Assembly (NCBI GenBank): GCA_902806565.1
Contig: CADCXA010000031.1
Coordinates: 124,001-188,000, forward strand
Origin: Hypoxylon rubiginosum
Lineage: Eukaryota > Ascomycota > Sordariomycetes > Xylariales > Hypoxylaceae
Reading direction: 5' to 3'
DNA: 64,000 nt
The notes beneath the pieces are model-generated. The model was not told where the DNA came from, did not search any database, and saw nothing but the letters and a program-made list of their open reading frames with translations. The position numbers were made by a program, and so were the translations under genes. Shown piece by piece: positions 25,432-37,094 of the stretch. Every line of letters starts with the position of its first letter. Positions within the stretch are counted from its first letter, which is position 1.

Positions 25432-26394
25432 ATGATGTCGACCTCGACCTCGACCACCCCGCTCGTCGATCACATCGTGATCTTGATCCCCCACTCGTTC
25501 CTGTCGGCCCCGCCCTCCTGGTTCGCGGACCTGTTCCGCTTCTACCCGGGCGGCCGGCACGCCGACGGCCTGACGGAGAACACGCTGGCGCTGCTGGCCG
25601 ACGGCTCGTACCTCGAGTTCATCGCCTTCGTTCCCGGCGCCGACCCGGCGAGGCGCGCCGCCCACCACTGGGGCGGCAAGGAGGAGGGCACGGTCGTCGA
25701 TTGGGCTTTGACGCTGCCGCTACCGTTGTCGTCACCGGAAGAAGACGAGGGGAAAGAAAAGACGGCGGCGGCAAGGTTGACCGGGCAGCAGAAGGCGTTT
25801 CGCGAAATCCAGCGGAGGGTCCGGGACGCGCGCACGGGGATCGAGTACGCGGACCTGGCGGGTGGCGGGAGACTGCGGCCGGACGGCGCGGTGCTCAAGT
25901 GGGAGGTTGCGTTTCCGAAGCGCGCCGACGACGGAGGGCCGGTCGAACGGGGCACCGTGCCGTTCTGGTGCCTGGACGTCACGCCCCGGGAGCTCCGCGT
26001 GCCCTACGAAACCGCGCCGGGCTTTGCGAAGCACCCCAGCGGCGCGGTTGGCGTCGCTAAGATCGAGGTTCTCGTCGACCCGGGGAACACCGTCGAGGGC
26101 GCGAGGGCAGTGTACGACGTGCTATTCGGCCAGGGCGCCAAGGACGAGACGGCGGACGCAAAAGCCGGTGGCGGTGGCGAGTGGAAGGTCGGCACCCTCG
26201 CCGGCCAGGGGGTCCATTCCGGCGGCGCCGTTCGTCTTAGAGCGGCTGATGCGGATGGGAGTGGAGGATTGCATATCAATATCTCGTTTTTTACGGAGGA
26301 CGCGAGTCTGGTGGGCAAGTCGGTGGGTGGGAAAGTCGATGAGAAGCATACGCTCACGTTCAACTTGGTGGCTGCCTTTGATGGTAGCGGGTAA
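25432..26394 (+). CDS. Glyoxalase-like (PF13468-type) domain protein
   Basis: Single exon, 320 aa. The start is one of two adjacent ATGs (25432 and 25435). VDHIVILIPHSFL opens the first beta-alpha-beta unit, followed by FRFYPGGRHADGLTENTLAL and GSYLEFIAFV, the pattern of the glyoxalase_3 family. A second half runs from VGVAKIEVLVDPGNTVEG to GLHINISFF. These proteins share the vicinal-oxygen-chelate fold; the substrate is usually unknown. The gene is much more GC-rich than its flanks, and its codons end mostly in G or C. The GatB gene ends 277 bases upstream in the same orientation. No introns. Confidence 0.88.
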   Translation: MMSTSTSTTPLVDHIVILIPHSFLSAPPSWFADLFRFYPGGRHADGLTENTLALLADGSYLEFIAFVPGADPARRAAHHWGGKEEGTVVDWALTLPLPLSSPEEDEGKEKTAAARLTGQQKAFREIQRRVRDARTGIEYADLAGGGRLRPDGAVLKWEVAFPKRADDGGPVERGTVPFWCLDVTPRELRVPYETAPGFAKHPSGAVGVAKIEVLVDPGNTVEGARAVYDVLFGQGAKDETADAKAGGGGEWKVGTLAGQGVHSGGAVRLRAADADGSGGLHINISFFTEDASLVGKSVGGKVDEKHTLTFNLVAAFDGSG

Positions 26395-26753
26395 TGTAGG
26401 CGTGTACCAATGTACGGATGCCTAGGTAGCACCACACGGATGCTGCGAAACGATCAAATAACAACACTCGTTCCAGCTTAGTGATACTGTTAACGTTGGG
26501 ATAGAGGCATAATATAACTGCTAGTGAGAGTTTGTTTAAGACTACTAGAGACTGCGTATATATGGAAAACACCAATGTAGATATAGCTACTCCAGCCCAA
26601 TGGAGATGTTCACGTATATGCAGAAAATTGTAAAGGTGGCCTTCGTGACAGCTCATAGACTTTCGATGGCTGTGAGTATGTAATTTAGCCGTCCCCTGTG
26701 TCGAACTCTTATGTACCACTCTTACCTACATAGAGGCAAAGTTGGACTAAGTT
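26395..26753. other. Convergent 3' region
   Basis: Between the ends of the glyoxalase-like gene (plus) and the J-protein gene (minus), with AT-rich 3' untranslated sequence. Nothing else seen. Confidence 0.5.
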
Positions 26754-27647
26754 CTATTTGCCTTCAGAGGTCGCCACGTGGGAGGTCGGCGACGAGGCCA
26801 TAGCCCATCCGTCTCTCTGACGCAGGAAGCTGTTGATTCTCTCGCTCCTGTTGAGAGCGGCCTGCTCGCTCTGCCGCTTTCTTATATCATGACTAATAGC
26901 CGCATGGTTCTGATCTCTCATCTCGACAATGCTCATCGTATTTGTAGTTGCCCGCCGTGCCTGGCCGAGGCTACCAAGCAGCACGAAAATGCACAGTACG
27001 CCGGCGAACAGCTGGTTGGACATAAATACCGGCTGCTGCTGCTCCTTCTGATCGCCGCTCCTTTCGCCGTACCATCGCTCCCAGTCTTCCCAAGTGGCAT
27101 TCATGCTCGGGTTGCCGGGTACGTCGCGCCAGCCCCTGTCAGCAGACCGGTACAGGTTTTCCATATTCTGCATCCCGCCCCAGCCGGAGCCGTATAAGTC
27201 GTAGGCCCGTCGCTTCGTAGGGTCGCTAAGGATCTGGTTCGCGGCGACGACTAGCCGATAGCGTTCTAGCCGTGCGGTATGGGAGAGCGAGTGGACATGG
27301 GCTGCGTGTCTATGCCTATCGGGGTGATATATCTTGACTAGGTCGTAAAACATGGCCTTGCTGTAAGACGCATTCTTCTGCTGGTTGAATATTTCGTACG
27401 GCGTAGGGTGCGCCGACGCGGGCCAGGCATGGCCATTGGAAGAAGCGGGCGGCTCCTTTGTCCCAGGTCCGTCAGAGACCGTAGCATAACATCGCTGCTT
27501 GGGAAAGGCGTGGCTGTCTCGGCATTGTTGAGGCCATCGCGGGCTCGGATTACATGATGACGTTATGCAGCAGGGTTGTGGAGACGAGAGGAAGGCGGGA
27601 AGACTGGAGCTGGAACAGAGGGCGACGGCGGACTTCTTGAAGATCAT
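26754..27647 (-). CDS. J-domain (DnaJ/Hsp40) protein with one membrane segment, probably mitochondrial
   Basis: Single exon, 297 aa, ATG at 27647. The N-terminal 60 residues are Ser/Pro/Arg-rich with few acids (MIFKKSAVALCSSSS), compatible with a mitochondrial targeting sequence. The J domain spans about residues 82-152: PTPYEIFNQQKNASYSKAMF, then YDLVKIYHPDRH with the essential HPD near 108-110, and ANQILSDPTKRRAYDLYG. A single hydrophobic segment (LFAGVLCIFVLLGSLGQA) lies near 215-233, and the C-terminal tail is polar. It would recruit and stimulate an Hsp70 at a membrane. The gene is short for a DnaJ and lacks the zinc-finger and substrate-binding domains (class C). The specific client is unknown. 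Confidence 0.9.
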   Translation of the reverse strand: MIFKKSAVALCSSSSLPAFLSSPQPCCITSSCNPSPRWPQQCRDSHAFPKQRCYATVSDGPGTKEPPASSNGHAWPASAHPTPYEIFNQQKNASYSKAMFYDLVKIYHPDRHRHAAHVHSLSHTARLERYRLVVAANQILSDPTKRRAYDLYGSGWGGMQNMENLYRSADRGWRDVPGNPSMNATWEDWERWYGERSGDQKEQQQPVFMSNQLFAGVLCIFVLLGSLGQARRATTNTMSIVEMRDQNHAAISHDIRKRQSEQAALNRSERINSFLRQRDGWAMASSPTSHVATSEGK

Positions 27648-29492
27648 AGTCTATAGTGGAGAAGGGCATCGCTCGTGAAGCCCTTTGAACGTAGACTTCA
27701 TGGCGGATGGAAGTTGGTTGGAGGTAGGAGGCGAGGTTTCTGGATATATGTATGTATGTGTATGTAAAGTGAAAGAATCAAAGTGATTACAACATTAGGT
27801 GGTCCTTGGTGTATACACATGTAGATGGATACATAATCCCCTAGTTTGCTTGACGTTATACATATGTACGTTTGAAATAGCTCAAACCCGCTCAAGTCGA
27901 CTGGATCGGTATGAAATTATACCGTTATACCGATAGACTTCTATCCGATATAATGTTATATTGGCGACCATTCCAAGTACAGTACTTGTAGGTACCTCCC
28001 AGCTTGCTTCAGCCTCAATATCGCGGGGTAGAGAGGCTTCAGGGGGTTCAGAGGCTTGTAACCCAGTACAATAACGCCTAAGATACTTGCCCGGGGATAA
28101 ACTGTACGCCCCCTGAAGGGAAACCTGCGATGGGGTTACCTTGTCGGGGTCGTCAGACTGTCAAGGTCGAAACCGGACCGGCAGCATGTGGCATCGGTTG
28201 GCTTGTGCAAGGATCCTCTATTCCCTTTTCAGCTTGGCATGACCTTGCACAAAGCACGAGCACACGCTGACACTGCAAATTATACCTTTAGGTACGTCCA
28301 AAGCTATTCTAACCCCATTGAAAAAAACAATTTATTGGTGGGCACATCAGATCAGATCAGATCAAACTTCTAAATCAAACCGGTCTTCCACGAGGCTATC
28401 CTTTCCCAACGCTACCTCAACTTCCACCATTCTCAACTCCTACTCCCACTTCAACTTCACTACGCATACGCCTCTCCTCAACCTTTAGTGCATTCGCATT
28501 ATTACATAAACTTCATCTTCAGTCCACTTCCTGAGTCCAAAGTAAAATACTTGGAGCTCTGAATAATCGTCACCTCCCTGGTGAATATATCGAGTAAACA
28601 CATCCGACTCCTGAACAGGGCGACCACGATCTTCGATCTTCGATCCTCGACCACTTTCGCCGTAATTGACTCCCGAATCCGAATTTACCATCATCGTCCT
28701 CGTATTCTCGTTGGCCTTGTTGCCTCGTAATCCATTCAAGAGCAAGCACATCTCCTCAATCTCCCACACCGCGACTTCATCTCGCTCGCCTTAGGTGTTC
28801 GAGCGTTGTCCTCGCACACGATATTCGGACAAGCAAGTCTGCGCTACCCATAAAGGTATGTAGGCGTACTGATTCGCAAAGTTATGTTGATCACCTAGAG
28901 TTGTGTCTTCCGCGGCTAGAAACTACCCATGTTATCTACCATAGTCTCAGCCTAAAGTTGTCAATCGTAGTCTACATCTATGTATACGGCAGCCTTTTGT
29001 TCCCGAAAAGTGCACCTTCGCATTTACCACGTATAACGAGGTAGCTACACGAGCTTGTTGATTCGAGAGCTGACAAAGTTACACCCTCTAGCGTCGTTGA
29101 GTCTCTGGACATACCCACACCACAACTCGGCCGTCTCGAAAAGAAAGAGCCAATCCACTTCCGAAAAATTTCTCCATATATCACGAACGCAACACACCCA
29201 ACGCATGCCATTGGGCACAAGCTAAGAGCTCTCCTCCGGATCATATTCTTCGACTTCAACCCAAAAGCTTCACCACACATGATACTCTGCTCTTCGTAGA
29301 GCCTTTTGTCCCCGAACGCTTTCGCCTACCTAGGTACCTAGTACATAACAACCGACTTCCTCTGCGTGTCACCTTTCAGTGGTACATTGTCCACCTTAAG
29401 GGCAAACTACGCAGAGCTCCTTCTACTGGCACAGATCTACCAAAACCCGACCGTCAATATTCCGCGCACAAACACAAAACTCTATAGCCGAA
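27648..29492. other. Long divergent intergenic region; probable 5' leader of DHH1
   Basis: About 1.8 kb. A tandem ATCAG run lies at 28345-28363. It is followed by a pronounced CT-rich stretch at about 28380-28480, the kind of pyrimidine block that precedes fungal transcription starts, so DHH1 may have a leader near 1 kb. The palindrome ACCTAGGTACCTAGT lies at 29328-29342. The two minus-strand ORFs (28485-28769, 28978-29280) look like chance frames. Confidence 0.4.
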
Positions 29493-31139
29493 ATGGCGGA
29501 CGCTTTGACTACGCAATTACGGGCCTCAACCCTAAATGACGCCCCTCAGAATGAAGATTGGAAGAAGAACCTCAGTATCCCCACCCGTGATAGCAGGCAT
29601 CAAACAGAGGTACGCACTTGGTGCTTGGGCGGATTGGTCCACAACACCTACTGGAGCCGAGGAAAGCTAATCCATCTCTAGGATGTCACAAACACGAAAG
29701 GTTTAGAATGGGAAGATTTCAACCTGAAGCGAGACCTGTTAATGGGCATCTTCGAAGCTGGCTTTGAAAAACCCTCCCCTATCCAAGAGGAATCGATCCC
29801 AGTAGCCCTAACGGGACGAGATATCCTAGCTCGAGCAAAGAACGGCACCGGCAAAACAGCGGCTTTCGTCGTACCTGCGCTCCAACGAATCAACCCTAAA
29901 GTCAACAAGATCCAGTGCTTAATACTGGTACCCACGAGAGAACTCGCGATGCAGACGTCTCAGGTCTGCAAAACTCTCGGAAAGCACCTCGGAATCAACG
30001 TCATGGTCACAACTGGTGGTACTGGCTTGCGCGACGATATTATCCGTTTGGCGGATCCTGTCCACATAGTAGTGGGCACTCCCGGACGTATCCTCGACTT
30101 GGCTGGCAAGAACGTTGCTGATCTCAGCGAGTGTCCCATGTTCATCATGGACGAAGCCGACAAGCTGCTCTCAGCCGAGTTCACTCCGGTTATCGAGCAG
30201 CTTCTCCAGTTCCACCCCAAGGATCGCCAAATCATGCTCTTCTCCGCCACCTTCCCCTTGTCAGTTAAAGACTTCTCGGACAAGAACATGGATAGGCCGT
30301 ATGAGATCAACTTGATGGACGAACTCACACTACGGGGCATCACTCAATACTATGCTTTCGTGGAGGAGAAACAGAAGGTTCACTGCCTAAACACTCTTTT
30401 CTCCAAATTGCAGATCAACCAGTCTATTATATTCTGCAACTCGACCAATCGTGTTGAACTGTTAGCCAAGAAGATAACAGAGCTTGGCTATTCGTGCTTC
30501 TACAGCCATGCGAGGATGGCACAACAGGCGCGGAACCGAGTTTTCCATGATTTCCGTAATGGCGTTTGCCGTAATCTGGTTTGTTCCGATCTTCTCACGC
30601 GTGGTATCGACATTCAGGCTGTGAACGTTGTCATCAACTTCGACTTCCCGAAGAATGCGGAAACCTATCTGCACCGAATCGGTCGTTCTGGGCGGTACGG
30701 CCATCTGGGTTTGGCCATCAATCTGATCAATTGGGATGATCGATTCAACCTTTACAACATCGAAAAGGACCTCGGCACGGAAATTCAGCCAATCCCCGCC
30801 ACAATCGACAAGAGCCTCTATGTGTATGAAAATCCCGAGAACATCCCTCGCCCAGTCAACACGTATGCGGCAAGGCCATCAGGCTCCAGCGCCCAGCCGC
30901 GATCCCATGAACAATTTTCGCAGCAGGCGAATAATCATCTACCGCTATCTCAAGGCAGAGGGCAGAGCGCCCAAGGCGGCCGTGGTGGTCACTTCAACGA
31001 CTCCCAACACCCCCAGTTTCAGGGCAACCGTGGGGGCAACCGTGGTGCTGGCCGTGGTGGTAACCGAGGCCGAGGACGCGGCTTCACCAACTACGGCGGT
31101 CGTGGAGGCGGTCGCGGACAGAGCCAGCCACCGCAATAA
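29493..31139 (+). CDS. DHH1: ATP-dependent DEAD-box RNA helicase DHH1 (DDX6 family)
   Basis: Exon 1 is 29493-29609 and exon 2 is 29682-31139, around a 72-nt intron (GTACGC, branch GCTAAT, CTAG), giving 524 aa. The splice joins RDSRHQTE to [13 protein letters not shown], reproducing the conserved DHH1 N terminus. The helicase motifs are all present: the Q motif in [18 protein letters not shown] (I), PTRELA (Ia), MDEADKL (II; the DEAD box), FSATFP (III), and HRIGRSGR (VI). The tail after about residue 425 is Gln/Asn/Gly-rich and ends in RGG repeats ([19 protein letters not shown]). DHH1 activates mRNA decapping and represses translation in P-bodies. The RGG/QN tail fits condensate formation. 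The short first exon makes simple ORF calls start too late. Confidence 0.97.
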
Positions 31140-33120
31140 ATCCTCATTCGAATCGAACGCACCAAGAATCCGCCTGGAAAATTTCGGCGTTGGCGGTTCT
31201 CTTCTGGGTTTCATCCTACTTGCGCTGTACATATTCGTTCTGGATTCTTCCCGTGATTTGTAACATACCCACTATGATTTCTTTTCTGGTTCGTTGGTTT
31301 CTAATCGTCTCTCGATCTCTTCAGGGAGAGTATTTCGGCATTCAAAGACATGAGGCTAAGCGGGTTCATGTCTGGACGAAATCGGGAACGGTCAAAATGC
31401 GGCGTTTGGCGTTTGCTCTACCTAGATGAGGTGTTCGGAATCAGGTGGATTCTTGAGGTGGCATGGGCGATATGCTCCCTATGACGAGGAACGACTTCGA
31501 AAAGACGAATGGGCGGGATCACATTACATTCACGGATCGTGTGCCGGCATCTCAAATGCATCTTCTCTCAACAACTTCCCCCTTTCCACAACTTTTTCTT
31601 GTTGAATACTCCGTATTCAAACCACGGCAATGCCTGTCAAGCAATGCAACAAAAATTTTCCGGCCTGGACAGCAGCAGACACGAAGACATCGACGTGCAT
31701 CTTGCTGACCCCGGGTTATTCTTCCAACTACACAACTGTTTTTTGCACTGCATCGATTCGACCGCAGGAGCACCGACCCCACAACCGGCAGCAATCTTCG
31801 CAAACCCTATTGCTGTGGAAATTTCAATTTGGAGGATGAATTGGCATCTATGGATGACCAATCTGATTCACCCAATTACTGTATAGCTTGTGTATTTTGA
31901 AGGTAGTGGCGATTTCTGACGTCTACATGTGCCTATGGATTCGACCCGCTATACATCCTGAGCCAGCACCTCACCAACAACTACCCAGGGATTAGATAAT
32001 TCAATCACTACCGTGTCCACGAATGCCTGGGGCAGTAGAATACTCACTTTGGAATCAGGAACGCTTTCTGGTAGTCATTTGCCTCCAGATACCTTGCGTG
32101 TGGTGATGGCGGAAAAGGAGGCGAAAAGGCAAAAAAAGACAAAATAAAAGAAAAAAGATTTGGAAGGAAACGCTGGATGAACTAGAAGGCTCTCGAACTG
32201 GTGGAGAACTAGTGAGTTAGATAGTTTTCTGAGTAAATTATGGTGGCTGTTGTAGTCACCATTTTCCTTTCAAGAGTTGATCCTATTTTGCTTACTTGTG
32301 ACCTGAATTCCGTCAACCCTTAGAACAATATTGTCTCGTCTATCATTGCATCCATGGGCTTAGCCAAATTTTCGGATATGTAGAATGTTCGCGCCGGATA
32401 TCACTAGACGCATCACGCTAAAGGACTGACGAGCAGCCCTAGTGATGCATCTAGAGAATCTTGGGGCGAAGCTAACTTGAACCCTTAGACTATAAGAGTG
32501 GAAGGAAGGTTTTATCTTCGGATGGAATGAGAGCCAGATAACACAGAGAATCGTAGTCAAAAAGGCCCAATTTAAAATCCGATTTGGTTTGCATGTTATG
32601 AAGCAAGCAAAGAGACATCCTTACGTTCATGTAGGTAGGTATATTTTCATGAAGACAGAGGCAACTTGCTGCGTTGTCTATAGCAATCAGGTTTGTTTGA
32701 GAAGCGTCAGAACTGCGCTGGTTCACGTAAACTGTGGTACATTTTGTATAGAAATTTGATAGTGCCTTTCTCATTTTGATAATACTACATAGTAGGGAGA
32801 ATTTAACATGCTGAATGCCTTCAACCGCCTACTACGTGGACTAGATAGGAGCTAGAGAATTGAATTGAGCTATAAAAAAGAAAAGAAAAAAGGGTTGAGT
32901 TAAGAAATGCGGCTGATCGACACGAATGGGCCAATCACGACACGTCATCTTTTTCGGAGAAATCCCGGCTCCCTGTCTTGCATAGGTATATAGGTACCCA
33001 AGTACACGGGCCACCTTCCGTACATGTACGTACTTGCCTTCACTTCGTTAGATACGTTAGATACGTACCTCCTAAATAGGTACATACCTTATTAAGGAAA
33101 ATTTACCTACAGCGTCGTGA
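31140..33120. other. Intergenic between the two helicase genes
   Basis: About 2 kb, including the DHH1 3' untranslated region (T-rich to about 31350) and the AT-rich upstream region of the next helicase with several GTACGTAC/TACCTA motifs near 33000-33100. ORFs at 31463-31886 and 32490-32774 lack coding character. Confidence 0.4.
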
Positions 33121-35106
33121 ATGCCTCAACGAATGTTTTTCAACAACACACGGAACTTATTTGTTTTCATAAACAAAGTACAAAATTCAAAAGCCCAGCT
33201 TTTCTCTCCATCTTCAGGTTTCCTTTCCTTTCAAACCACCTCATTACATCGCCCCAGTTTTCTCCTTCAGCAGAGATTTTTCACCATGCAAGAAGCACAG
33301 CCGGCTCCGTCTAGAGCTCATCGTGGCCGACACGGCAGAGGCAAGAGAGTCCAACAAGGTCAGCGAAACCAAAATCAGGAATCAGAAGAGCTTGGAACTA
33401 TGGCCGATGTTTCACGCCAGTCCAGATTTCAGCACACTGCCAGGAATACAGGCGTCAATGCAGTCGATCATCAAGGCCCATCTCCGACCATGAATTCTTC
33501 GCATGATGCTACGGCGGGCGTACACAAAGCAGCCTTGACCATTCCCGTACCTACGGATACTCCCACCTTTGCGGAGCTGGGAACAGAAAAACTTGTCCAC
33601 CCCGTCTTACTACAGACAATCTCCGAAGACCTGAAGTTTATCCACATGACGCCAGTCCAAGCCGCCACTATTCGTCCGCTCCTCAAAGACAACTCCGACG
33701 TCTTAGCCCAGGCAAAGACCGGGACGGGCAAAACAGTCGCCTTTCTACTGCCGGCCATCCAGAAAATCATTCATCGAAATGCAAATCGGCGCAACACTGT
33801 TTCTCTCCTCGTCATCTCACCCACGAGGGAGTTGGCAGTGCAAATCGCCGAGGAAGCACGTGCTCTCTTGCAGCGCCTGCCGCAGTATAAAGTCTGCATT
33901 GCTATCGGCGGCACGAACAAGCCCTCCGAAGAACGGCGCATTTTGCAAGGTTGTGATATCCTAATCGGCACCCCGGGACGACTTTATGACCATTTAGGTG
34001 GAAAAGACGGTCGCATTGTTGACATGCTACAGAACCTGGACACGTTGGTGCTCGACGAAGCCGACAGACTTCTGGATATGGGCTTTCTCGACTCCCTCAA
34101 GAAGATCATCAGATGTCTTCCTGATAAAGCCGCGACTAACAGGCAAGGCATGCTCTTCTCAGCTACTGTCCCTCAATACGTTGCCCAGGTTGCCCAGATT
34201 GCCCTCTCGAAGGATTATAAATACATCTCTACCATCGCCGAGGGCGAGCTGAACACGCACGAACGCGTTCCTCAACATCTTGTTGTAGTTCCTAACTTCT
34301 CCGATATGGCGACTGGACTACTCGGTGCCATACGTCAGGAGCTTTCGCTTGTCGGACCAGGCGCATTCAAGGTCATAGTCTTTGCACCAGCAGCGCGACT
34401 TGTAGACTTTTACGCCGACATTCTTCAGAAATCCCCTGGATTACCACCCGTCACCGCAATTCATTCCCGAATGACGCAGAGCAAGCGGAGCAAGATCACG
34501 GACGACTTCCGACGGGCCCAGAGCTCTATCCTCGTTGCAACCGATGTCATCGCTCGAGGTATGGACTTCCCCTCGGTGACAAATGTCTTCCAAGCCGGTA
34601 TCCCCTCCGATAAGGAATCCTACGTCCATCGACTGGGACGAACCGGCCGAGCCGGTGCGGAAGGACGAGGTACATTTATCATTACTTCTCACGAGACCTT
34701 TTTCCCGAAGTTTACGTTGAAGAACATCACGTTTGTGGATTCGCCCGCGAACCTAAGCGCCCACGAAGACGTCCTGCGCATCGCACAGGGCATGGATGCC
34801 GACATGCATGGTAAGATATATCAGGGATGGCTCGGCTACTACAAGAGCCATATCAAGCCGATGCACTGGGACAATGCTCGACTGGTTCAAGAAGCAAACA
34901 ACCTTGCGCTCAAAGGCCTAGGAGCACCCGAAGTACCGATGCTGGAGAAGAGTACGGTGGGGAAGATGGGACTGAAGGGCGTCAGAGGACTTGTGGTCGG
35001 CTCTAGCGCTTCCAAACATGGGCGAGGAGGCGGCGGCGGCGGCGGCGGCCATGGCGGCCATGGCGACTACTCGCAGGCGATGAAGCGCCGCCGGAACGAA
35101 GATTAG
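33121..35106 (+). CDS. Mitochondrial DEAD-box RNA helicase, MSS116/CYT-19 type
   Basis: Single exon, 661 aa. The N-terminal 57 residues (MPQRMFFNNTRNLFVFINKV..., no acidic residue, ending SLLHRP/FLLQQRFF-like) fit a mitochondrial presequence; a second ATG at about residue 56 (FFTMQEAQ) could give a non-imported form. The helicase core spans about 150-530: AQAKTGTGKT (I), PTRELA (Ia), LDEADRLLDMGF (II), FSATVP (III) and HRLGRTGRAG (VI). The C-terminal extension (QGWLGYYKSHIKPM) resembles that of MSS116 and CYT-19, chaperones for group I and II introns in mitochondria. The protein ends with a glycine run encoded by a GGC triplet repeat (about 35029-35050) and a basic tail (MKRRRNED). Assignment to the MSS116 clade is by motif and extension, not by alignment. 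Confidence 0.88.
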   Translation: MPQRMFFNNTRNLFVFINKVQNSKAQLFSPSSGFLSFQTTSLHRPSFLLQQRFFTMQEAQPAPSRAHRGRHGRGKRVQQGQRNQNQESEELGTMADVSRQSRFQHTARNTGVNAVDHQGPSPTMNSSHDATAGVHKAALTIPVPTDTPTFAELGTEKLVHPVLLQTISEDLKFIHMTPVQAATIRPLLKDNSDVLAQAKTGTGKTVAFLLPAIQKIIHRNANRRNTVSLLVISPTRELAVQIAEEARALLQRLPQYKVCIAIGGTNKPSEERRILQGCDILIGTPGRLYDHLGGKDGRIVDMLQNLDTLVLDEADRLLDMGFLDSLKKIIRCLPDKAATNRQGMLFSATVPQYVAQVAQIALSKDYKYISTIAEGELNTHERVPQHLVVVPNFSDMATGLLGAIRQELSLVGPGAFKVIVFAPAARLVDFYADILQKSPGLPPVTAIHSRMTQSKRSKITDDFRRAQSSILVATDVIARGMDFPSVTNVFQAGIPSDKESYVHRLGRTGRAGAEGRGTFIITSHETFFPKFTLKNITFVDSPANLSAHEDVLRIAQGMDADMHGKIYQGWLGYYKSHIKPMHWDNARLVQEANNLALKGLGAPEVPMLEKSTVGKMGLKGVRGLVVGSSASKHGRGGGGGGGGHGGHGDYSQAMKRRRNED

Positions 35107-35655
35107 AGTATGGGGTGAAGAATTGATTCACCTTTCATGGCATGGAGGGTATATATGCGAGGTAGATGAGGGCCTAGACCAGTCGATCGGCCTTCATATT
35201 CTTGCGTTAGCTAATACGGCGGGTTGCAGTCTCAAGGCTACCTATAGGTAAGGCCTTCGCGTCTATTTCTTTAAGCCTCTGTTTTCATTGCGCGTCCGGG
35301 GAAAAAAGAAGGAGAGAAAAATAGAATAAATAGAAGGAAAGAGACGCTAACTATGTAACCGTCCTTGCAGAAGAGACGTTAGCTACACTTTACGAGGCGT
35401 TTAGAGGCGAAGCGCTTCATCGCCGCATAATAATAAACTTGCGATACCTTCAAGAAACCGCCCGCACCAATGAAAGTTCATGAGAGTTTGGTGACAAGCG
35501 AATATCATTATTTACTGATGTGATAAATCCCGTACACTCTTCCAGAACCTTGTCTTGTCTATATGACGAGATAACATGACTTTATGTCCCTTGATTCCCT
35601 CCCTAAGTTCCCGTCTAGTAGTTCCATAACAACACAGATCGCATTCTGCTTCTAC
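35107..35655. other. Intergenic, 3' region of MSS116-type gene
   Basis: About 550 bases of AT-rich and purine-rich sequence (A/G-rich near 35299-35345). No gene seen. Confidence 0.5.
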
Positions 35656-35934
35656 CTAAACGGACGTAGATATCCTACCCGCGCCCAGACTAGCATATAT
35701 CGGCCTCGGGGCCACCTCGTTGTCCGAGCCGTCGTCTTCGTCGTAGCAGGAAAGCGACGATATCCGCCTCGCGCGCCGCGCGTCCTCGTACGTCTCGTCG
35801 AGGTACGAGTCGATGAGGCCGAGGCGGTCGCCGTAACAGTAGTCGTCGTCGTCGACGATGGGGACTAGGTTGCTGTATCGCCTCGGCTTGAACCGTAGCC
35901 TGAGGCACAGGAGCTTGGACTCGATTATGCCCAT
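35656..35934 (-). CDS. Small acidic/basic ORF, 92 aa, hypothetical
   Basis: ATG at 35934 to TAG at 35656, single exon. It begins MGIIESKLLCLRLRFKPRRY, has an acidic centre (VDDDDYC), then YLDETYEDARRARRI and CYDEDDGSDNEVAPRP. The frame is GC-rich against AT-rich flanks and its codon third positions are mostly G or C, which favours coding. Charge segregation (basic N terminus, acidic middle) is not a known signature. I do not recognise the family. The in-frame region upstream of the ATG lacks a better start. Confidence 0.45.
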   Translation of the reverse strand: MGIIESKLLCLRLRFKPRRYSNLVPIVDDDDYCYGDRLGLIDSYLDETYEDARRARRISSLSCYDEDDGSDNEVAPRPIYASLGAGRISTSV

Positions 35935-37094
35935 GCTTCCGGGATACCGATGTTGTAGGCAGGTAGGCCGGCGGGCAAGGCAAGGCACCTTGAGTATGTA
36001 CTAGGTACCTTAGGTAGGTAGAAGATAGGTAGGTACTTATATATTCGAGGTAAGAAGGGAAAGCGGTCTAGGATTGGTGCTTCATATCCCTAAATCGACG
36101 GTTTATGAGCGGGAGCATCCGCGGCAATAGAAAAGGAGGAATATTGAGGGCGGCGATCGTGAATGTTAGGTACCTCCTAGGTATGTTCAGGAGTCTCAAC
36201 CTTTTCTTTCCTCCTTCACTTCCGTTCATACCTATGCTTAATTCACCACCGTTTACGAAGCTTTGGCTAGGCATGTACCTAGGCCCTCACGTTGGTTCAT
36301 CGTCATCATATTTCCTGACTAACACTGACGCACTCGACTTCTCTAGCCCCTTATCTCGACAAATGCTACTATGCTTCTCTATCTTCTTGTGTTATATCTA
36401 ATTTCCCTCGTGCAGGCGATAAAGGTTTGCTTGCTGCTTCTATCTCTAACTGATACTTACGAGGAATGATAAATCTAATACGGTATATTGTTCGGTATAG
36501 ACGTCCGATCGCTAGGGGGGATACTACGAATACCACGAACCCTGTTCATGTGTTTTATCGAATTCCCTGCTACACGTATGGCCAAACTTACAGCTTATTA
36601 GTGTATGTAGAGCGAGCGAATGGTCTGCTTCCTGGTAAAGGTACTGATCCTGCATGAGAAAAAGGAAATAGTATTAGTGCATTTCGCCAGTGACTGAGAT
36701 CTTCTGATTTTGGATCCTGTCACAGGATATCTATAAGGCGAAATGACTTGCTGGCAATTGCGGTGTTGCTTTTGCGACAGATCTAACCGTTCGGTTGCGA
36801 TGGATATGAGCTTCTCCGTGAATACGGCAATTGGGCCGTCCTGTCCTCCCTTTCTCCCCCGGCAGCATATTATTAGGGCCACGCAGTAGCCCCATGGCGG
36901 AATAGAACTTTATAGATCAAATAATTGTCGCCCCCTCGCCAATGCTAAATATCCTACTCCCCCTTCTTGAACATACTGCTTGACCTATGCTCCCTCCCTT
37001 ACCTTGCAACCTTGGTATCTATATCCCAGTGTAAGTGTATAAATACCATGATTATAAGAGTTACCTAGCCGAGCAGTGTGTCCGCTAGCCCCCT
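35935..37094. other. Intergenic between small ORF and TSC10 pseudogene
   Basis: About 1.2 kb, AT-rich in the middle. It holds several copies of TAGGTACCT-type palindromes (36001-36010, 36166-36182, 36277-36284). No gene seen. Confidence 0.45.

Noticed and set aside
28485..29280. Minus-strand ORFs upstream of DHH1
   Set aside because: They lie opposite a CT-rich leader; no recognisable motif and poor start context.
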